DNA from: Yponomeuta sedellus
Lineage: Eukaryota; Arthropoda; Insecta; Lepidoptera; Yponomeutidae
Reading direction: 5' to 3'
Length of the DNA stretch: 64,000 bases
Assembly: GCA_934045075.1 (NCBI GenBank)
Contig: OW203736.1
Coordinates: 1,656,591 to 1,720,590 of the forward strand
Positions 21,189-36,100 of this stretch are shown here, piece by piece. The notes below the pieces were generated by a model. That model was not told the DNA's origin. It searched no databases and saw nothing but the letters and a program-made list of their open reading frames with translations. The translations under genes and the position numbers were made by a program. The first letter of the stretch is position 1, and each line of letters starts with the position of its first letter.

Positions 21189-24100
21189 ATGGATGAACAA
21201 TTTATTGAATCAGTAAAAAAATATCCATGTCTATGGAACACATCAATAGATACCTATAAACTTACTGACGTCAAAGATGCAGCTTGGGAGAACGTTTTGA
21301 AAGAAACTCAATTATCTGACGGTAAGTGCAATTTATTATACTAAGTATTTCGTTCAAGTAATATTGTAATACGAGTGTCTTGCCATGGAACGGCGCCCTC
21401 GTTGTTGAAATAACTACAGAATTTTTCTCGAACTTGATAGGCATCCATATTGTCATTCGATAATAGATTTTCCACGTTTGTGTCGTTAAACATAGTCGTG
21501 GCCAAACCCGTTTCATTATTATCTAGATAGCCAGGCATCTTGTCAATTAAAAAGTTGTGTAGAACACACGTTGCTTTTATCACTTTTTCCACTGTTTCTA
21601 TTTTACATTCAAATTCTTTACGGTATACGTACCATTTCCATGATAATACACCAAATGTAGCTTCCACAATACGACGAGCTCTTGAAAGTCTATAATTGTA
21701 TGTTCGTTTTTCGTTATTTTAATTATCGCGTGGATATGGTCTCATTAAGTTAGGCATCAAAGGGAAAGCTTCGTCTCCAATAAAAACAAACGGTACAGGT
21801 TCTCCATTTTGGTACAAGGGAGTAGTGAATTATTGGGAAGTCTATCCCACTCTACGTTCGCACCACCACCGCGCTTCGCACGGCGATGGTGCTCACTTGA
21901 GTGTGATAGCCTTCCCAATAATTCGTTTTGATACATGTTCGTTAAGTTATAATTAATTTCTGAATAACTTACACGTACGGTCAGTTGTGTAGATGAAAGC
22001 GAAACTTTATATAACCTGCCTGATCCAAAACTAAGCAAACCCTGACCTAAGCTAGGCAAGAAACAAATTAAGCATTTACACAGCGTTCTTCATTCTTTTT
22101 ACTCACACTAGATAAGTAAAGTGACCAATCAACGCTCCAGTGCCTTGTTTAGATTGGGCTATTTTTCCCCGCACCCATACCATCCTTAGCTTAGTCGGAC
22201 TAGCCCACAGGAAAGACAAGTCAATACGTGTGGTGTGGAGCCGACTAAGCTATGGGTTTCCTCACAATGTTTTTCCTCACATTTAGCAATTTTTATGGCT
22301 ACTAGAAATGTATGTAACTTTTGAAAAGAATGAAAGTCACAAGCAAGCAAGCCCACGCTACGAATCGCATATGAGTCTCTCACTTCCAAGTTCAATGTTC
22401 TACCGTTAGACCATCACTGCGCAAGCCCGTAGGCAAGAATAGGTACAACAGGAAAAAAAAACCCAGACTGGAACCCTTTGTACAAATAATATACTCTATA
22501 GAAATCGAACCCACGACCTCTTATTTGGAGTCTACCACCGTAACCTATTATATCACAATATCACTACTTTATTCACATGAAAATCTTGACTGTCATCAGT
22601 TTTAATCTAAATAATATGAAATTATAAGTAATAAAATTACTTATAATTTCATTGTCGGCAAGCAGCGACGACGAAAGCTCTTGTTACATGGAGCGCGTCA
22701 TGTCATTTGATATTCTACGTCCGCCAGAAGCGTCACCTAGGTATTTTATTTATAACTAACTGTTGCCCGCGACATTGTCTGCATGAACCTATCCACTTGC
22801 TTCGATCCACCAATTCTCGAATAGTTATTCTACATATATTCTTATTATACCGAATATTACTACAGAAGACATAAACTCACGCCTGTATGTCAGAGGGGTA
22901 GGCTGAGACCGTGGTTTGCCACTGGTCGCGATCCATCCAATATCGATTAGTATCGACTTATTTTTGTTTTACTACAAAGTACATAAAATCACGCCTGCAT
23001 CTCAGAGGAGTAGGCAGACACAGTGTTCGGCACAGAGCCCGATGCATCTATTTATCATATAGAACTTTATTTTGACATAGCTATTATAATAACACACACC
23101 GTCACCTAGAGGGTAGGTGATAACAATAATTTACCACTTACCATCCATCAATCCTACGTCAGTATTTTTAATTATAGATACTATTACAACACCTAGCATT
23201 AAATAATATGTTAGTATCTTAGAGGAAGGCAGGGACATCTCATAATTAGTGTGCTTCATAGTAACTCGTACAGTACCCGACAAGTGTCTTGACCAAATAA
23301 CTTAGTATCTTAGAGGAAGGCAGGGACATCTCATAATTAGTGTGCTTCATAGTAACTCGTACAGTACCCGACAAGTGTCTTGACCAAATAACTTAAACTT
23401 CTCATAGTCGTGTTTATGATCTTATTAGAGAGAGACAGAGAGAGTGGAATTTTGGCCAAAAATTCTTACTTTACTTTAGACAAACTAAAAAATAGTGAAA
23501 AAAATATTTGCTCTAAGGTTTCCATCGTAAACTCATCCTGACTGCGCGGATTTTTGTTTAAGTTATCTGTCGAGCAGTGTACCACGTTCCAACCATCATT
23601 GAGTCAAATTTTGATTTATTATTTTACAACTATTACTACATACTTAGTGCATAAACATACGCATATGTCCCGCTGCTCAGGCAAAGAAAATGGTTTGCCA
23701 CTTCTCATGATACATCCAAAAATAAAAGTCTGTCCAAAATATGTTAGCGTAAATATACAACACATTAGATAAACGCCCAAGACCCAAAAGGGTAGGCAGA
23801 GGGTATTTTTACCACTTTTGAAGGGCTTTATTTTTTGTCGCAGGTATTTATGTTTTATTGACTTATAGTTTCATTGCTATATACTAAAAAGATCACGCTT
23901 TACTTTTAAGCTTTTAAGGTAAGTAAAGCGATGGTTTGCTTTCTCAAAAATAGGTTTTTCGCTAAAAATGTTAGGGTGGAATGGTATAACAGCTGTTAGT
24001 GGTAATCATCCCATTATAAATGGGGTAAGTTTTTATATAGGGTTTGATAAACACGTGTCGCTAAATTTCGAATTGAGGTCACACATGTATATTGATTGCA

Positions 24101-27100
24101 CCACCGGCTAGGTACAAATAAACGCTTAGGCTGCAACTTGTTCTACACAACGTTGTATGCGTGTAGTAACAACCATATTTCATATTAATTTTATATCACA
24201 CTCTTAACATGCAAGCAATAAAGTTTAATTTGGTGCGATGTTTTTTGTGCACACGTTTTAGTTTTTATTCGTATAAAACGGTGAACGGTGGTCCTGCCAT
24301 AGTTCATTTCTTTCTTCGCGCCGCGAACAATCAACTTCAGCTGAGCCCCGTGGTACCGATACCTTCGCTCTTGCCAACCGCGCCGTGTTCCACCGCCCGC
24401 CCTCGCTCTTCTTCGCTGCCGCAGCCCGCCCTGTCACCGCCGCCGCCCACCGCCGCTGCCCACTGCCGCTGCCCACCGCCGCCGCCCACCGCCGCTGCCC
24501 ACTGCCGCAGCCCGTCCTGCCGTCGCCGCCGCCGCCCACCGTCACCGTTTGCTACCGCCTGCCCTGCCACCCCGCCCTGTCCACATCGCCGTCGCGCTGC
24601 TGTCACCAAAGTTGGTCTGTCGCCTTTGCCACCACTGTCACTGTTCACCCCTGAGCATCCATTTCTCATTGTAAAATGTTAGTAAGTATTACTAGACGGT
24701 TTCTCATTTTTTATGTAACCTATATACGTCCGACTGCAGGGCACTGGCCTTCTCTCAGAAAGAGAGAGAATGGGCTTAATTACCACTCTTGCCCACTGCC
24801 GATTAGTAATTTCAAGCGCTGAGGTTTTTGACACTCAAGTATCCTCATCATGTTTTCCTTCACCCTTAGCGAGTCGACTCTGACATTTACAACTTTAAAA
24901 TGTGTAACCACTTCACTTAATTATTATCAATATTGCAAGATGTTTAATTTGTTTTTTGTGTCTACTTTACAGGTCTGATTCTGAGTGCGAATCATTTGTC
25001 GTCGCGCAAGTTGACGCTGCGAAGAAGAAGCCGGCTTCTACAGCAAGCAAAAGGAAGTCGCCTGCAACTGCACCAAATACGCCTAGCAATAACGCAAGGT
25101 AATAGCGCCATTTAACCTGCTTAAACCGTTTTCAAGCAATCTCTGTTAATAAAAAAATAACCTTACGCCGATTAACGTACAGCACGGGGATATGCCCGTT
25201 TGTCAAACTTGTAACCGTTAATGATAAGTATAACAATAAGGAGCCCTGGTGGTGAGCATTTCAGATTTTACTGCGTGTCCTAAGTTTTTTTTTTTTTTTC
25301 ACAGAACCCAGAAGAAAAGGCTGAAAACTGTGGATGTGTTCGGACTCTCCAACGACGACGAATACAACGAAGTTGTGCTGCAGTCGAAGACCTTGCCGTC
25401 GTTCGTCGTGAACCGTGTGGCCAACGGCAACCAGCGACGCGGTGCTAGCACGTCTGGCGAGTTCTACGTGGAGGTGAAAGTATACGCACGCCGCGACGCT
25501 GAGGACACTCCGAAGGACACCCGCTGGACCAAGGCGTTGCTTCGACTGAACTGCTACCTCGAAGAAGGCTCATCGCAGTGGAAGCTGCTGCATCGATTCG
25601 TGAAAGAGGCTAGCATACTCTTTGAGGACAGTTCACCGACTTTTTATAACCCTGATATTTGTAAAATTAAAGCAGCCACCTAAGACAAATTTATTTTATA
25701 ATATTTTTAATTTTTTCCCTACATTTTTTATTTTTACCCAGTTGATAACATATAGCAGGTACTTATAAGTGCTAACAGATATTGGTATTGGTTTATTGGT
25801 ATTGGTAGAGGTAAAGGTATAGCTAGAGGTAAGATTTATTTGCACATGTACCGTAACTAGGTACCTATACTATTCTACTGCTAGTCAGTAAATTTTTAAA
25901 CCTTAAAGGTTTATTTATCTCGTGGTGTGAATTTTGCATTTTTGGAGTACCTACTGCTAAACATTTACGTGAAGGAAAATATTGTGAGGAAACCTGAGTA
26001 TATACTTACCTCGAAGCTTGTGGTCATACTCGCTGAGAAAAGGCTTGTAGTCTGGAGTGGAACTTTTGTAGGCTAGATCGTATTTTTTACATACATATAC
26101 ACTTATAAGTACCTGCTCACTAGTTAGTTAATCAACAGATCGTTAAAATGCCATTTTGCTCAGTATGTAAAGTAGCTGTTGATAAGAGAAAGTGGAGTGG
26201 GCATTTGCGAAGTAATTCTCATAAGAATAACGATATTGTTATTGTTGTGGGCGATGGTGTGCAAAAAATGAATTCCGCATTTGAAAGTAGAATTGCTACT
26301 TATAGAATAACTGTGCCGGAAGGTGAGGAGCTTTACTCTACGCCTTTATTTTTCATCCACATAAGAAATAAAATGAAATCGCTTTTAGATCAATCACTAA
26401 AAAAACATACAAGTATCAAAGTAAACTTTGAACTTTTTTCAACATTCTTGATGGTGAGCAATGACAATCAAGAGATGAAATCCTTTGCAACCAAAAATAT
26501 TGCTATCCATTTCAATTACGATTTTGATAAAATTTTCTCTGACACAGAATCCATGTTGATGAAAAAAATGGAAGAGTTTCAGGAAAGGGACTCCGGCTGG
26601 ACCTTTTTGAACAACTCTCATTTTGAGATTAACATAAATAAATATCAACCACTTAGCGGGTCCAAACACATCGCTCTACCTCAATTTATAAAGAACAAAA
26701 AAGCTTGTCTAAATATTCAAAACCAAGATGAATACTGTTTTCTCTGGTGTGTTACAGCAGCTTTAAATCCAACAAAGACCCATCCTGAACGGGTGTCGTC
26801 CTACCCACACTTTCAGGGTCTATTAAACACCGAAAACATGAACTTTCCGGTTAGTTTCGCGATATCACCATATTTGAAAAAAATAATCCGAATATAACTG
26901 TAAATGTGTACGGTTTAAACGACAACAAATTTATTGTGGGACCAATATACAAATCTGAATCAATTAATGAAAAAGCAAAACATATAAATTTATTGCTTGT
27001 TGAAAACGGAAATACATCTCATTATTGTTTGATTAAAAATCTACCCCGTCTCGTGCGAAGTCAAATTACCAAACATCATGGAAATATTTTTTTTTGTGAT

Positions 27101-30100
27101 ACATGTTTGTCATTATTCCGATCTCAAGAAGACTTAACCGACCATGTTTGCGGTGAAGCGGCATATTTTTTGCCCGTAAAAAGCTCATTTCTTCAATTCA
27201 AAAATTATGACAAAAAACAAGATGTACCCTATGTCATCTATGCAGACTTTGAAACAATGTTGCAACCAGTACATGGTTGTGAACCCGATCCAAATGTTGC
27301 TAATACAAATGACTTACACCGTCATATACCGATTGCTTTTGCTTACAATATAATTTGTTCAGTTGACGAAACTCAAAACCGATTCGTTTCTTACCGTGGT
27401 AAGGACTGTGTTTCAAAGTTCATTCAATCTCTGCAAACTGATTGTAAAAAAATTCACGATTCGTTAAATAACACTAGACCAATGATTTTTACAGAGTCAG
27501 ACAATGAAAATTTTCAAAAAGCAACGCGCTGTCATATTTGTAACCACTTACTTTGGAATGACAAAGTCAAAGATCATTGTCACATCTCCTCCCACTACCG
27601 CGGAGCGGCCCACGCTCATTGTAATTTGCAATATAAATCACCAAATTTTGTTCCAATATTTTTTCACAATTTATCAGGATATGATTGCCATCTTTTCATT
27701 AAAGAACTTGGTGAACTTCCTGGAAAGATACAATTAATTCCAAAATCTAAGGAAAACTATATTTCTTTCACAAAGTTTTTGCCTGTCGGTGATGGAGAAC
27801 ACATTCGTCTACGATTTACAGATTCATTCAAATTTTTGGGAACCAGCTTAGAAAAGTTAGCTAAAACATTGACAAAAGACGATTTTAAGTGTCTTCAGAA
27901 GCATTTCCCTGAAGAAAATGACTTTCATCTTTTAACGCGAAAAGGTGTATACCCTTATAATTACATGAGTAGCTGGAAGACTTATTTAGAAGACAGTCTA
28001 CCCGATATGTCAAACTTTTTCAATTCCTTGACCAACGAACACATTTCCGAGGAAGATTACCAACATGCTAAATCAGTTTGGACACAATTCAAAATTCAAA
28101 ACTTAGGTGAATACACTGATTTGTATCTCAAAACTGATGTTTTGATTTTGACGGACATTTTTGAAAGTTTTCGTAAGACATGTAAAGTCCATTATCAGCT
28201 GGACCCTGCATTTTACATCACTGCACCTAGCTTGTCATTCGATGCTATGTTATTAAAAACCGGCGTTAAACTTGAACTCTTAAATGATTTAACCATGATT
28301 CGTATGATTCAAAGTGGAATTAGAGGAGGAATAGTTATGTGCTCCCATCGCCATGCTAAAGCGAATCACAAATTTATGCAGGAATATGATCCCTCGCAAC
28401 AAGATTCCTACATCGTATATTTAGATTGCAATAATCTATATGGATATAGCATGTGTCAAAGTCTACCTGAGTCTAATTTCAGATTCCTCAACCAATGCGA
28501 AATTGACGAACTTGATATTTTATCAATGAAAGACAAGGCGGATTACGGCTACATACTCGAAGTAGATTTGACTTATCCTCATCATTTACATAGTGAGCAC
28601 GATGACTTACCATTTTGTCCTGAGAAATGTATCCCACCGGGAGGTAAAAATAAAAAGTTGATTCCCAATTTGTATGACAAATACAATTATGTTATCCACT
28701 ACATACATTTAAAAACATGTTTAGAACATGGTTTAATTCTGCGAAAAATTCATCGCGCTATTACATTTAAACAAAGTTCGTATCTTAAAAGTTATATCGA
28801 CCTTAATACAAAACTTCGTCAAGAAGCTAAATCAGTGTTTGAACAAGATTTCTTTAAACTTCTGAATAACTCAGTATTCGGCAAAACACTAGAAAATATA
28901 GAGTCTAGGGTTACCGTACACTTGTTGAAGCAATGGAGTGATACGACCAACAAAACCAAAAAGAAATCGACTGCCGATAGACTTATTGCGAGACCAAATT
29001 TCCACAGCGTCTCTGTTTTTAGTGAGAACTTAGTAGCTGTTCAAATGAAACCAAAACGAATTGTCATGGATATTCCGATATATATTGGGTTCTCAGTACT
29101 TGAGCTATTTAAGCACATATGTACCGTTTTCATTACGATATTGTAAAGCCATATTATCAAGATAGTGTTAAGATGTGCTACACAGATACTGATAGTTTTA
29201 TTTATTCCATAAAATCAGATGATTGGTATCACGATTTGAAAACTCATTTCATAAAATATTTTGATACTAGTAATTACAGCATTCAAAATGAATATGATCT
29301 CCCTTTAATTAACAAAAAGGTGCCGGGTCTATTCAAGGATGAAATGGGTGGACGAATAATAACAGAGTTCGTGGGTCTTAGGTCTAAACTGTACTGTGTA
29401 AAAACTGAAGATAGGCTTATAAAAAAAGCTAAAGGTGTTAAAGCATACATAGTTCGAGATCTAAGTGATTCAGACTATAAATCTGTACTTCTTAAAAATA
29501 ATATCATCCGCAAAAAAAATATTTTGTTCAAATCCATCCGTCATGAGTTATTCACCAGAAGCGTTAATAAAGTGGCTCTATCTCACAATGACGACAAAAG
29601 ATTGATACGCTCTGATAAAATTAGCACAATACCTTGGGGTAGCAAATTAATTTTTTAACGATCTGGTGATTTAAGTTATGTAATATAGTTAAGTACTTAA
29701 TTGTAATTTTAAATAAACTATGTATAAATAAGTAAGTACATCTAAGAATAATGAAAAATAATACATTCAATAGTTTTATTAAGAAATCAAGATCTGTTCA
29801 TTTATTTAACATGTTAGAGTAAAGAACCTACTTGTAATTTAAAATATGCTCCGCATAAATAAGTTAGTAAATATGTAAGTTGATCTTAAAATGTAATTTG
29901 AAATTTTTTAATAAAATATCATACCAAGTATTTTTTTTCTTTTTATTTCAACAACCTTTTCTTCACCGATAAAAATACTATTCAATATCCGCTAGTGAAA
30001 AACAAATTATTGCAATCAAACACAACCAAAATATGACCTACATGTTGGACGCAAGCACGTGTCATCCAGTATTACGGGCGCGAGTCTGTGTCAGCAAAAA

Positions 30101-33100
30101 GCAAGTCTATACTGGTTTGTAAAACATGACGTCCTCAAAATTATTGACGCTGCACTTTGTGCATAGGTATTTTGCTTATGATGTACCATCGAAGCTAAGT
30201 CATTCCGTCAACAACACGCAGCAGAGTCAGACCAGCCTCAAAATAAACAGAAATTTGCCGCAAAATGTCTCAATCGGTAAGTTTTCTTTCACTGCAAGAT
30301 GCAAACTGGTTGGGTAATTACCCATTCTAATTAGAATGGCTTACTTATTTTTTTCCTTCCTTTCAGATCCTGGCTGAACCTTTTAGAACTATTGAACCAC
30401 AGTACTATGGTCAAAAATGGTTTGATAGTGACGTCGAGGAGGTGCGACCGCCGAGTCCTGAACTTACCTCAAACAAGAAAAGCACACTAAGGTCATCGAA
30501 AAAACGTCGGGCAGACGATGATGCTACAACTTCCTCCGTCATATCCAAATCGCCGCGACCCGGACATCGTCTCGTGAAAATAGAGGTCATCGATTTAGAC
30601 CGTGGTTCAAGTGGTAGTGGGTGTATAATTCTTAAGGCTCAGTACGTTGTGATGGACCCAGTAGACGAGATAGTAGACCTAACGGAAAATTTGGTGAACA
30701 AAATTTCAAAAACCATTTGTAATAACCATTCCATGTAAGGAGCTTGTGTAATTACTTGATTTGTATACAGTGTACACTTGTTTTGTTTCCAAATGATGTC
30801 ATTTACAAATTAGCGGTTTATTTTTTAATAAATGTGTATTTATTATATAAAGTTTTTTTATTTTGAGATAATAATGTATGATTTATTCTTTGGTTGGACT
30901 TATCTTTACTGCGTGTTGTTGACAAGAAATACTATTGAAATAAAATAAATAAAACATGATTTAAAAAGTAGAAAATTTTTATTCATTTAAAATAACGTAA
31001 ACCTCTATTACAAAAGTTTAGATTTTTAAATTTAAATACTTATATACCATTACTTATATTATCATAGTACCATTTCCTTAAACATATCACTGTTTTTAAA
31101 GCGCAACACTTTTGATGGTTAAAACAACAAAATTTCTCACTACCTTGATACTTATCAAATATTGATTTCAGATTAGGACATTCCTTTAGACCTATATCTA
31201 TAACTTTACAGTTAGGCGATAACTCTTTCACCCAATCACATTTTTCAGAACCTTTAACAAATAAATTTTCTTTTTCTAAAACAGGCTTTATTATCCTTTT
31301 AAATTCATTATAATCTACAAACCCTTCTCGCCAGTATATTCCTCTATTTCTTTCCAACCATTTTACTTGTTTTTTTTCATTATCTGTTAATTTTGAAAAT
31401 GGATAGGGTGGCTTTACTAAATAAGTCTGAGTATAGTCTTTTGTAGCATAGGCTACTTCCTTGACAATAAACCTGTTTTTATAGTCACGAAACCCTTGCA
31501 AATCCAAAAAAAATATATCTGTGCTCATATTAGTTTTTTTACAATATTAGAAAGTGGTTTATATTCAAATACACAATCGTTCAAAATAAGACAGTAAGCT
31601 GTAGTCTGATCAGGTATTTCCAAGTCACTCTCTATTTCTACACGAACATCAACTGGACCTGTTTTCAATGTTTCGTTTTGACGACAACAGTCAATTACGA
31701 ACAATGGCGCTATTTCTTTAAATTGTTTCAAACTCATCAGCGCTGATCGACGACCAAAATATGTCTGTTGAAATCTAACGTACTGCTCGTATATTAATAG
31801 ATATCTATCTTCTGAGAACTTAATATCCAAATTTTCATACGGAAAATAGGTGGAATTTAAAAACACTTTAACGTTGCGTAGGTAACAATGATCAAATCGT
31901 GACATATCTGAATTCACATTACTTTTTCGTCCAGTTTGTAAACCTACTATGACAAACCGTGGCTTTTCCATTTGCGATGTAGTTTTTATTGACCAGGTAT
32001 GTTTGGTACTTCTTGGTAATAGAGGGTATTCGTGTAAATCCCAATTGCGAAATGCTACACCAATATTTCTGTCCATTTCTAAACATTTCAACAAATTTAT
32101 TCTCTCACGGTCGGATACTTTTATGTGAGGCATTCGCCAAACAATTTTTTTTATAGCAATGTCTTCTAAAACCTCGTTAGTAGATAATTTCACCGCGTTA
32201 AGGTTTGTATTACTACGCAGAAGTACCAACTCATGCTTACAATTCATTATAATTTTAGTGTAGTCCTCAGCAAAACCAAGAACCTTATTAAGCGGTATTG
32301 AGACAGAGAAATTACCACTTGTATTTTTTATACCATCAATATCCCAGCCCCATAATCGTGACATGTTTGATTCATTTTCATTCAGCGATAACAAAGATTT
32401 TATTGTTGACGTTATTCCAGCATTTTTTATCTTATCTATCTCTACACCGTTAAGCTCATACCGAATATCTTGAAAAAGAAATAGCACAGCATTATTAATC
32501 AGCTCGATGCTGCTGACTTTTTCTTTTTTGTCTCCAACAGAACGGGACACCGTGATTGAACCTTCTATGTATAGTGTACTCGCTGACGGTAAAACATATA
32601 TGTCTTGCTGATTAATAGGTATGCGGATCTCATCATTTTTGTTAAAACTGTTTATGTACGGTTTATATGAATGAACTTCATAGCTTTCAATGCTATTGTC
32701 ATGAGCGATGTGATCTAATATGTTCAAAATGCTCATTTTATGAGTTTGATTGATTTCAAAAAATCTCTGTTTTGCTTTGTTAACTTTCGTCTTTTTGGAG
32801 GTGGTTAATGTTGCACCGTATGTAATGTACTGGGAACTTTACATTGGGGTTCAAACCTTTTATTGATGAAATCAATCATTTTCTTCTCAAATGTAAATAG
32901 AGTTGTAGTTCTTCTTCTCGTAAATTAATTAAATTATTGTTTGCGTCTAAAATTCTTATATTAATTTCACTAACACTGTCTTGATTAACCGGAAAATAAA
33001 TCAAATTTTTCGGAATTTCTATGATTCGGTACCCTGGCGGTACACTAGGAGCAAATTCGTAAATAATATGACTAGGTATTCCGTTTATGTAAGATCCGCT

Positions 33101-36100
33101 CACGATATCACATTCGATGCGAACGATGGTTGTAGAAAGAATGCTAACCGGAAAGACAGATTCATGTAATATATTGGCTTTAAGTAACTCATTTTTAAAA
33201 CCCAAAGTCTTACCAATTGAACCAGCTTTTTCAAAATGAATGTCTTTAGAACAAAATATCTTTGTACTCAAAGTATTATTATTACAGAGCAACGAAAATG
33301 TGCAATCACTTAAATGAGACTTCAAAAAATCGCTAATATCCAACAGTTCGTAAGACCCTTCCGGAATTTCAATATGTTTACTATCACCATAATAAAACAT
33401 ATTGTTATTTTTGTCTACATTAGGTATCGAGTTGAAGGTTGAAAAAAACACAAGACCACATTCATATTCACCGCTAAGTTGCAAAGCTGGTGAATAATTT
33501 GTTGTCAAAGACGATTTACAACCAGTAATTGACAGCGTGAACGACATTGTGATAGTGACGAAATTCATGATCAATGCTTTAATTTAAATGTTTTCCAGAA
33601 TTTTTTAAGAAACTTAAGACATAAGTGCCCGCAGTTATAAAGATTACTTTTTTGATAGTTTTCATAATTATAATATATGTCGGTTTTTTTAGTTAAATAT
33701 GTCAATAATTCTTGAGGTGGTTTTAAGCCGTAACTATCAAAATACTCTGCATAATTGTTTACTTTAACATAGGCTACCCAGTGAGTTCCATCATTAACTG
33801 AAATATCTAAGTTTACAATGCCACACTCCATATTTTTAGGCTTACTTGGCAGAGTATCTCTCATATAAACACCTCGAAAATATGGTATGTCGTGAGTGTG
33901 ATTTAAAATATCAACATTACTTAGAGCTCTCCTAGGTAACCGCGAATCTAGTTTTTTGAAGATTGTACACATAATCCTTTACCTTTTTTGTAAGGTTTGA
34001 TGTATAACCCTTTACCTAAGGCTATAGATTCCATCATCTTATTATGGCGCTCTGATTCCGCAAGATTTTTTTGAGCCGACTTGTAATCATTTACTGCTTT
34101 GGCTATCCCACTTACACCTCCGGCTAATGAACCTAACGCTGATAGTCCGGCAAAAATTGGAATAAGAGGAAGTATCCCTCCAGTTTTAGGTATAGGAGGG
34201 TAATTTTATGTGATTATTTTTATGAAATATTTTTTTCGCTGCTAAATATGCCAACTCCATAGCAAGTTTGCTATTTTTTGGTTTTGCTTTCTTTAGAAGT
34301 GATTTTAATTTGGTAATAGAAGATTTAAATGATTTAATTCCAGCACCTGTTCTAAGTTTTGCTTTCATTATTTTATTTACCAACCAAGCTGAAATTTTTT
34401 CACCACCGCTAGCATCTTTTGCTTTTAATCTTTGTTTCGCCATATTTTTTAACTGTACGTCTGCCTTATGACGATTTTCCAAATTAGAATATCTTGAATA
34501 AGCTATATCGTGTAGCATGCATGCGTTGTCTAAAGGGTTAATTCCTTTATCGCCTCTTTTCAAACGTTCCTGTAAGCGAGTACCTGGACCACAGTACTGG
34601 TAGCCTGGTAAGTGTAACTCTACTGGTAAATTATTTATCAGCGAGTTAATGAGTCCTTTCCCTTTCATTACTAGGTAGATAATGAGAAATAAATTATTTG
34701 AATTAGTATAATATACTTCAACTATTTATAATATTGTTTTTATCAATCCAGCTGTTCTCTTTTTGGTTGAGACCAAGCCATTTGACAAAAACCTTATTTC
34801 CAGACTTTTTAATGACCTTTTCAACTAAATAAATATTAGGATATGCGGTTTTTTGAAGTTCATATTCATAAAAACAACCTTTTATCGGAACTCCGTGCTG
34901 GTCTCTTAAGTAATAAGTAGTAGGTTGAGATTGTATTACTTTCGAAACCGTGAACAATTCAGTGGACCAGTTTGGTGTATAGCCTTTTTGAAAATCTCCT
35001 TTGTGCTTACTAATACGAACAACATCGCCTGTATGATACTTATATTTTTTTACTGGTAAAGATTTATTACATTTTTGTATATTCCTTGCAACGAGTGATT
35101 GGTTTAACTCAGTAATCTCAGATGGTTTGTATTTTGTAGTACGATGAACAGTATGATTATAATTATTTACTACATCACATAAAGATTTTCCTATCCATTT
35201 ATAGTTTCCGACAAAGCTAAAATGTTTAAACAGCTTAGATTTTAAAGTTCTGATGAGTCTTTCCACTATTGATGCTTTTTTTGATGAATAAGTTGAATAA
35301 TGATTGATATTTCGTCTTTTCATAAGGCGTTGAAATATGTCGTTATAAAATTCCGTACCCATATCAGTTTGTAAATTTGCGGGTACTCGTCCTTCTTTCA
35401 AAACTTTATCAAAAGCTAGGACTACTTCATGTTTTGTTTTACTCTTTAAGGGAACTGTCCATGCATATTTAGAAAAGGCATCAATAACAACCAGTATAAA
35501 TTTAAATCCATTGTTAATTTTATGATATTTTTTTATATCAATCAAATCCGCTTGCCATAAATCATCAATTCCTTTAAGAATAACTGAACGACGAGGGAAA
35601 TTTCGTCTGGCTGCTTTATGAATTTCATTAACAACACCTTGTTTACTCATGTCGGCTGGGTAAGTTTATCTCTTAGGTCTACTATATGATTTTTTATCAT
35701 ATTACTCACGTCTACCTTAGAGCACTTAAGATTCAACTGCTTTTGAAGTAGATTAATTTCAGTTTTTATACCTCTTAGCTCTGCGAGAAAATCTTCTTTT
35801 TTAAAGTACAAGCTGTTGGTTTGATCGAGATACTCTTTACTGACAGCTTCATCATTATCAACCGCTAATTTCAATCCTTTTAATCTTCTTTGTTTTAAAT
35901 CGTAATCACCTACTTCATTTTGAATAAGTGCTTTATTTTGTGGAGTAAATTCTAAAGGATCCCATACACGCATTCTTTTATGAACATGATGTCCAAATTT
36001 ATCAATGTTCATCATGTAAGCAAATAGAAGGCTACGGTTATAATAAAACATAAATTAGTTTGCACAAGTATTTATTAAATCCCACGTTTTTTTAGTTCTT

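Larger units (their letters stand above)
21931..24675. other. Polinton left non-coding arm
   Basis: No supported gene. It contains tRNA-like segments (about 22385-22565, minus strand), several diverged copies of a CATAAACTCACGCCTGTATG-like unit followed by GAGGGGTAGGC (about 22865-23120 and 23640-23810), a 93-bp tandem duplication (23211-23396) and a CCG-rich tract (about 24385-24600) that produces only low-complexity open frames. Confidence 0.6.

Noticed and set aside
22490..22565. Functional tRNA gene
   Set aside because: A good B box is present, but the acceptor stem does not pair and the anticodon arm is irregular. Treated as tRNA-derived repeat.
22860..23120. CRISPR-like or satellite array
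   Set aside because: The repeated motif is diverged, irregularly spaced and of a type dispersed in insect genomes. No regular spacers.
24209..24669. Proline/arginine-rich frames on both strands
   Set aside because: They are translations of an imperfect CCG/GCC repeat tract, open in several frames at once.
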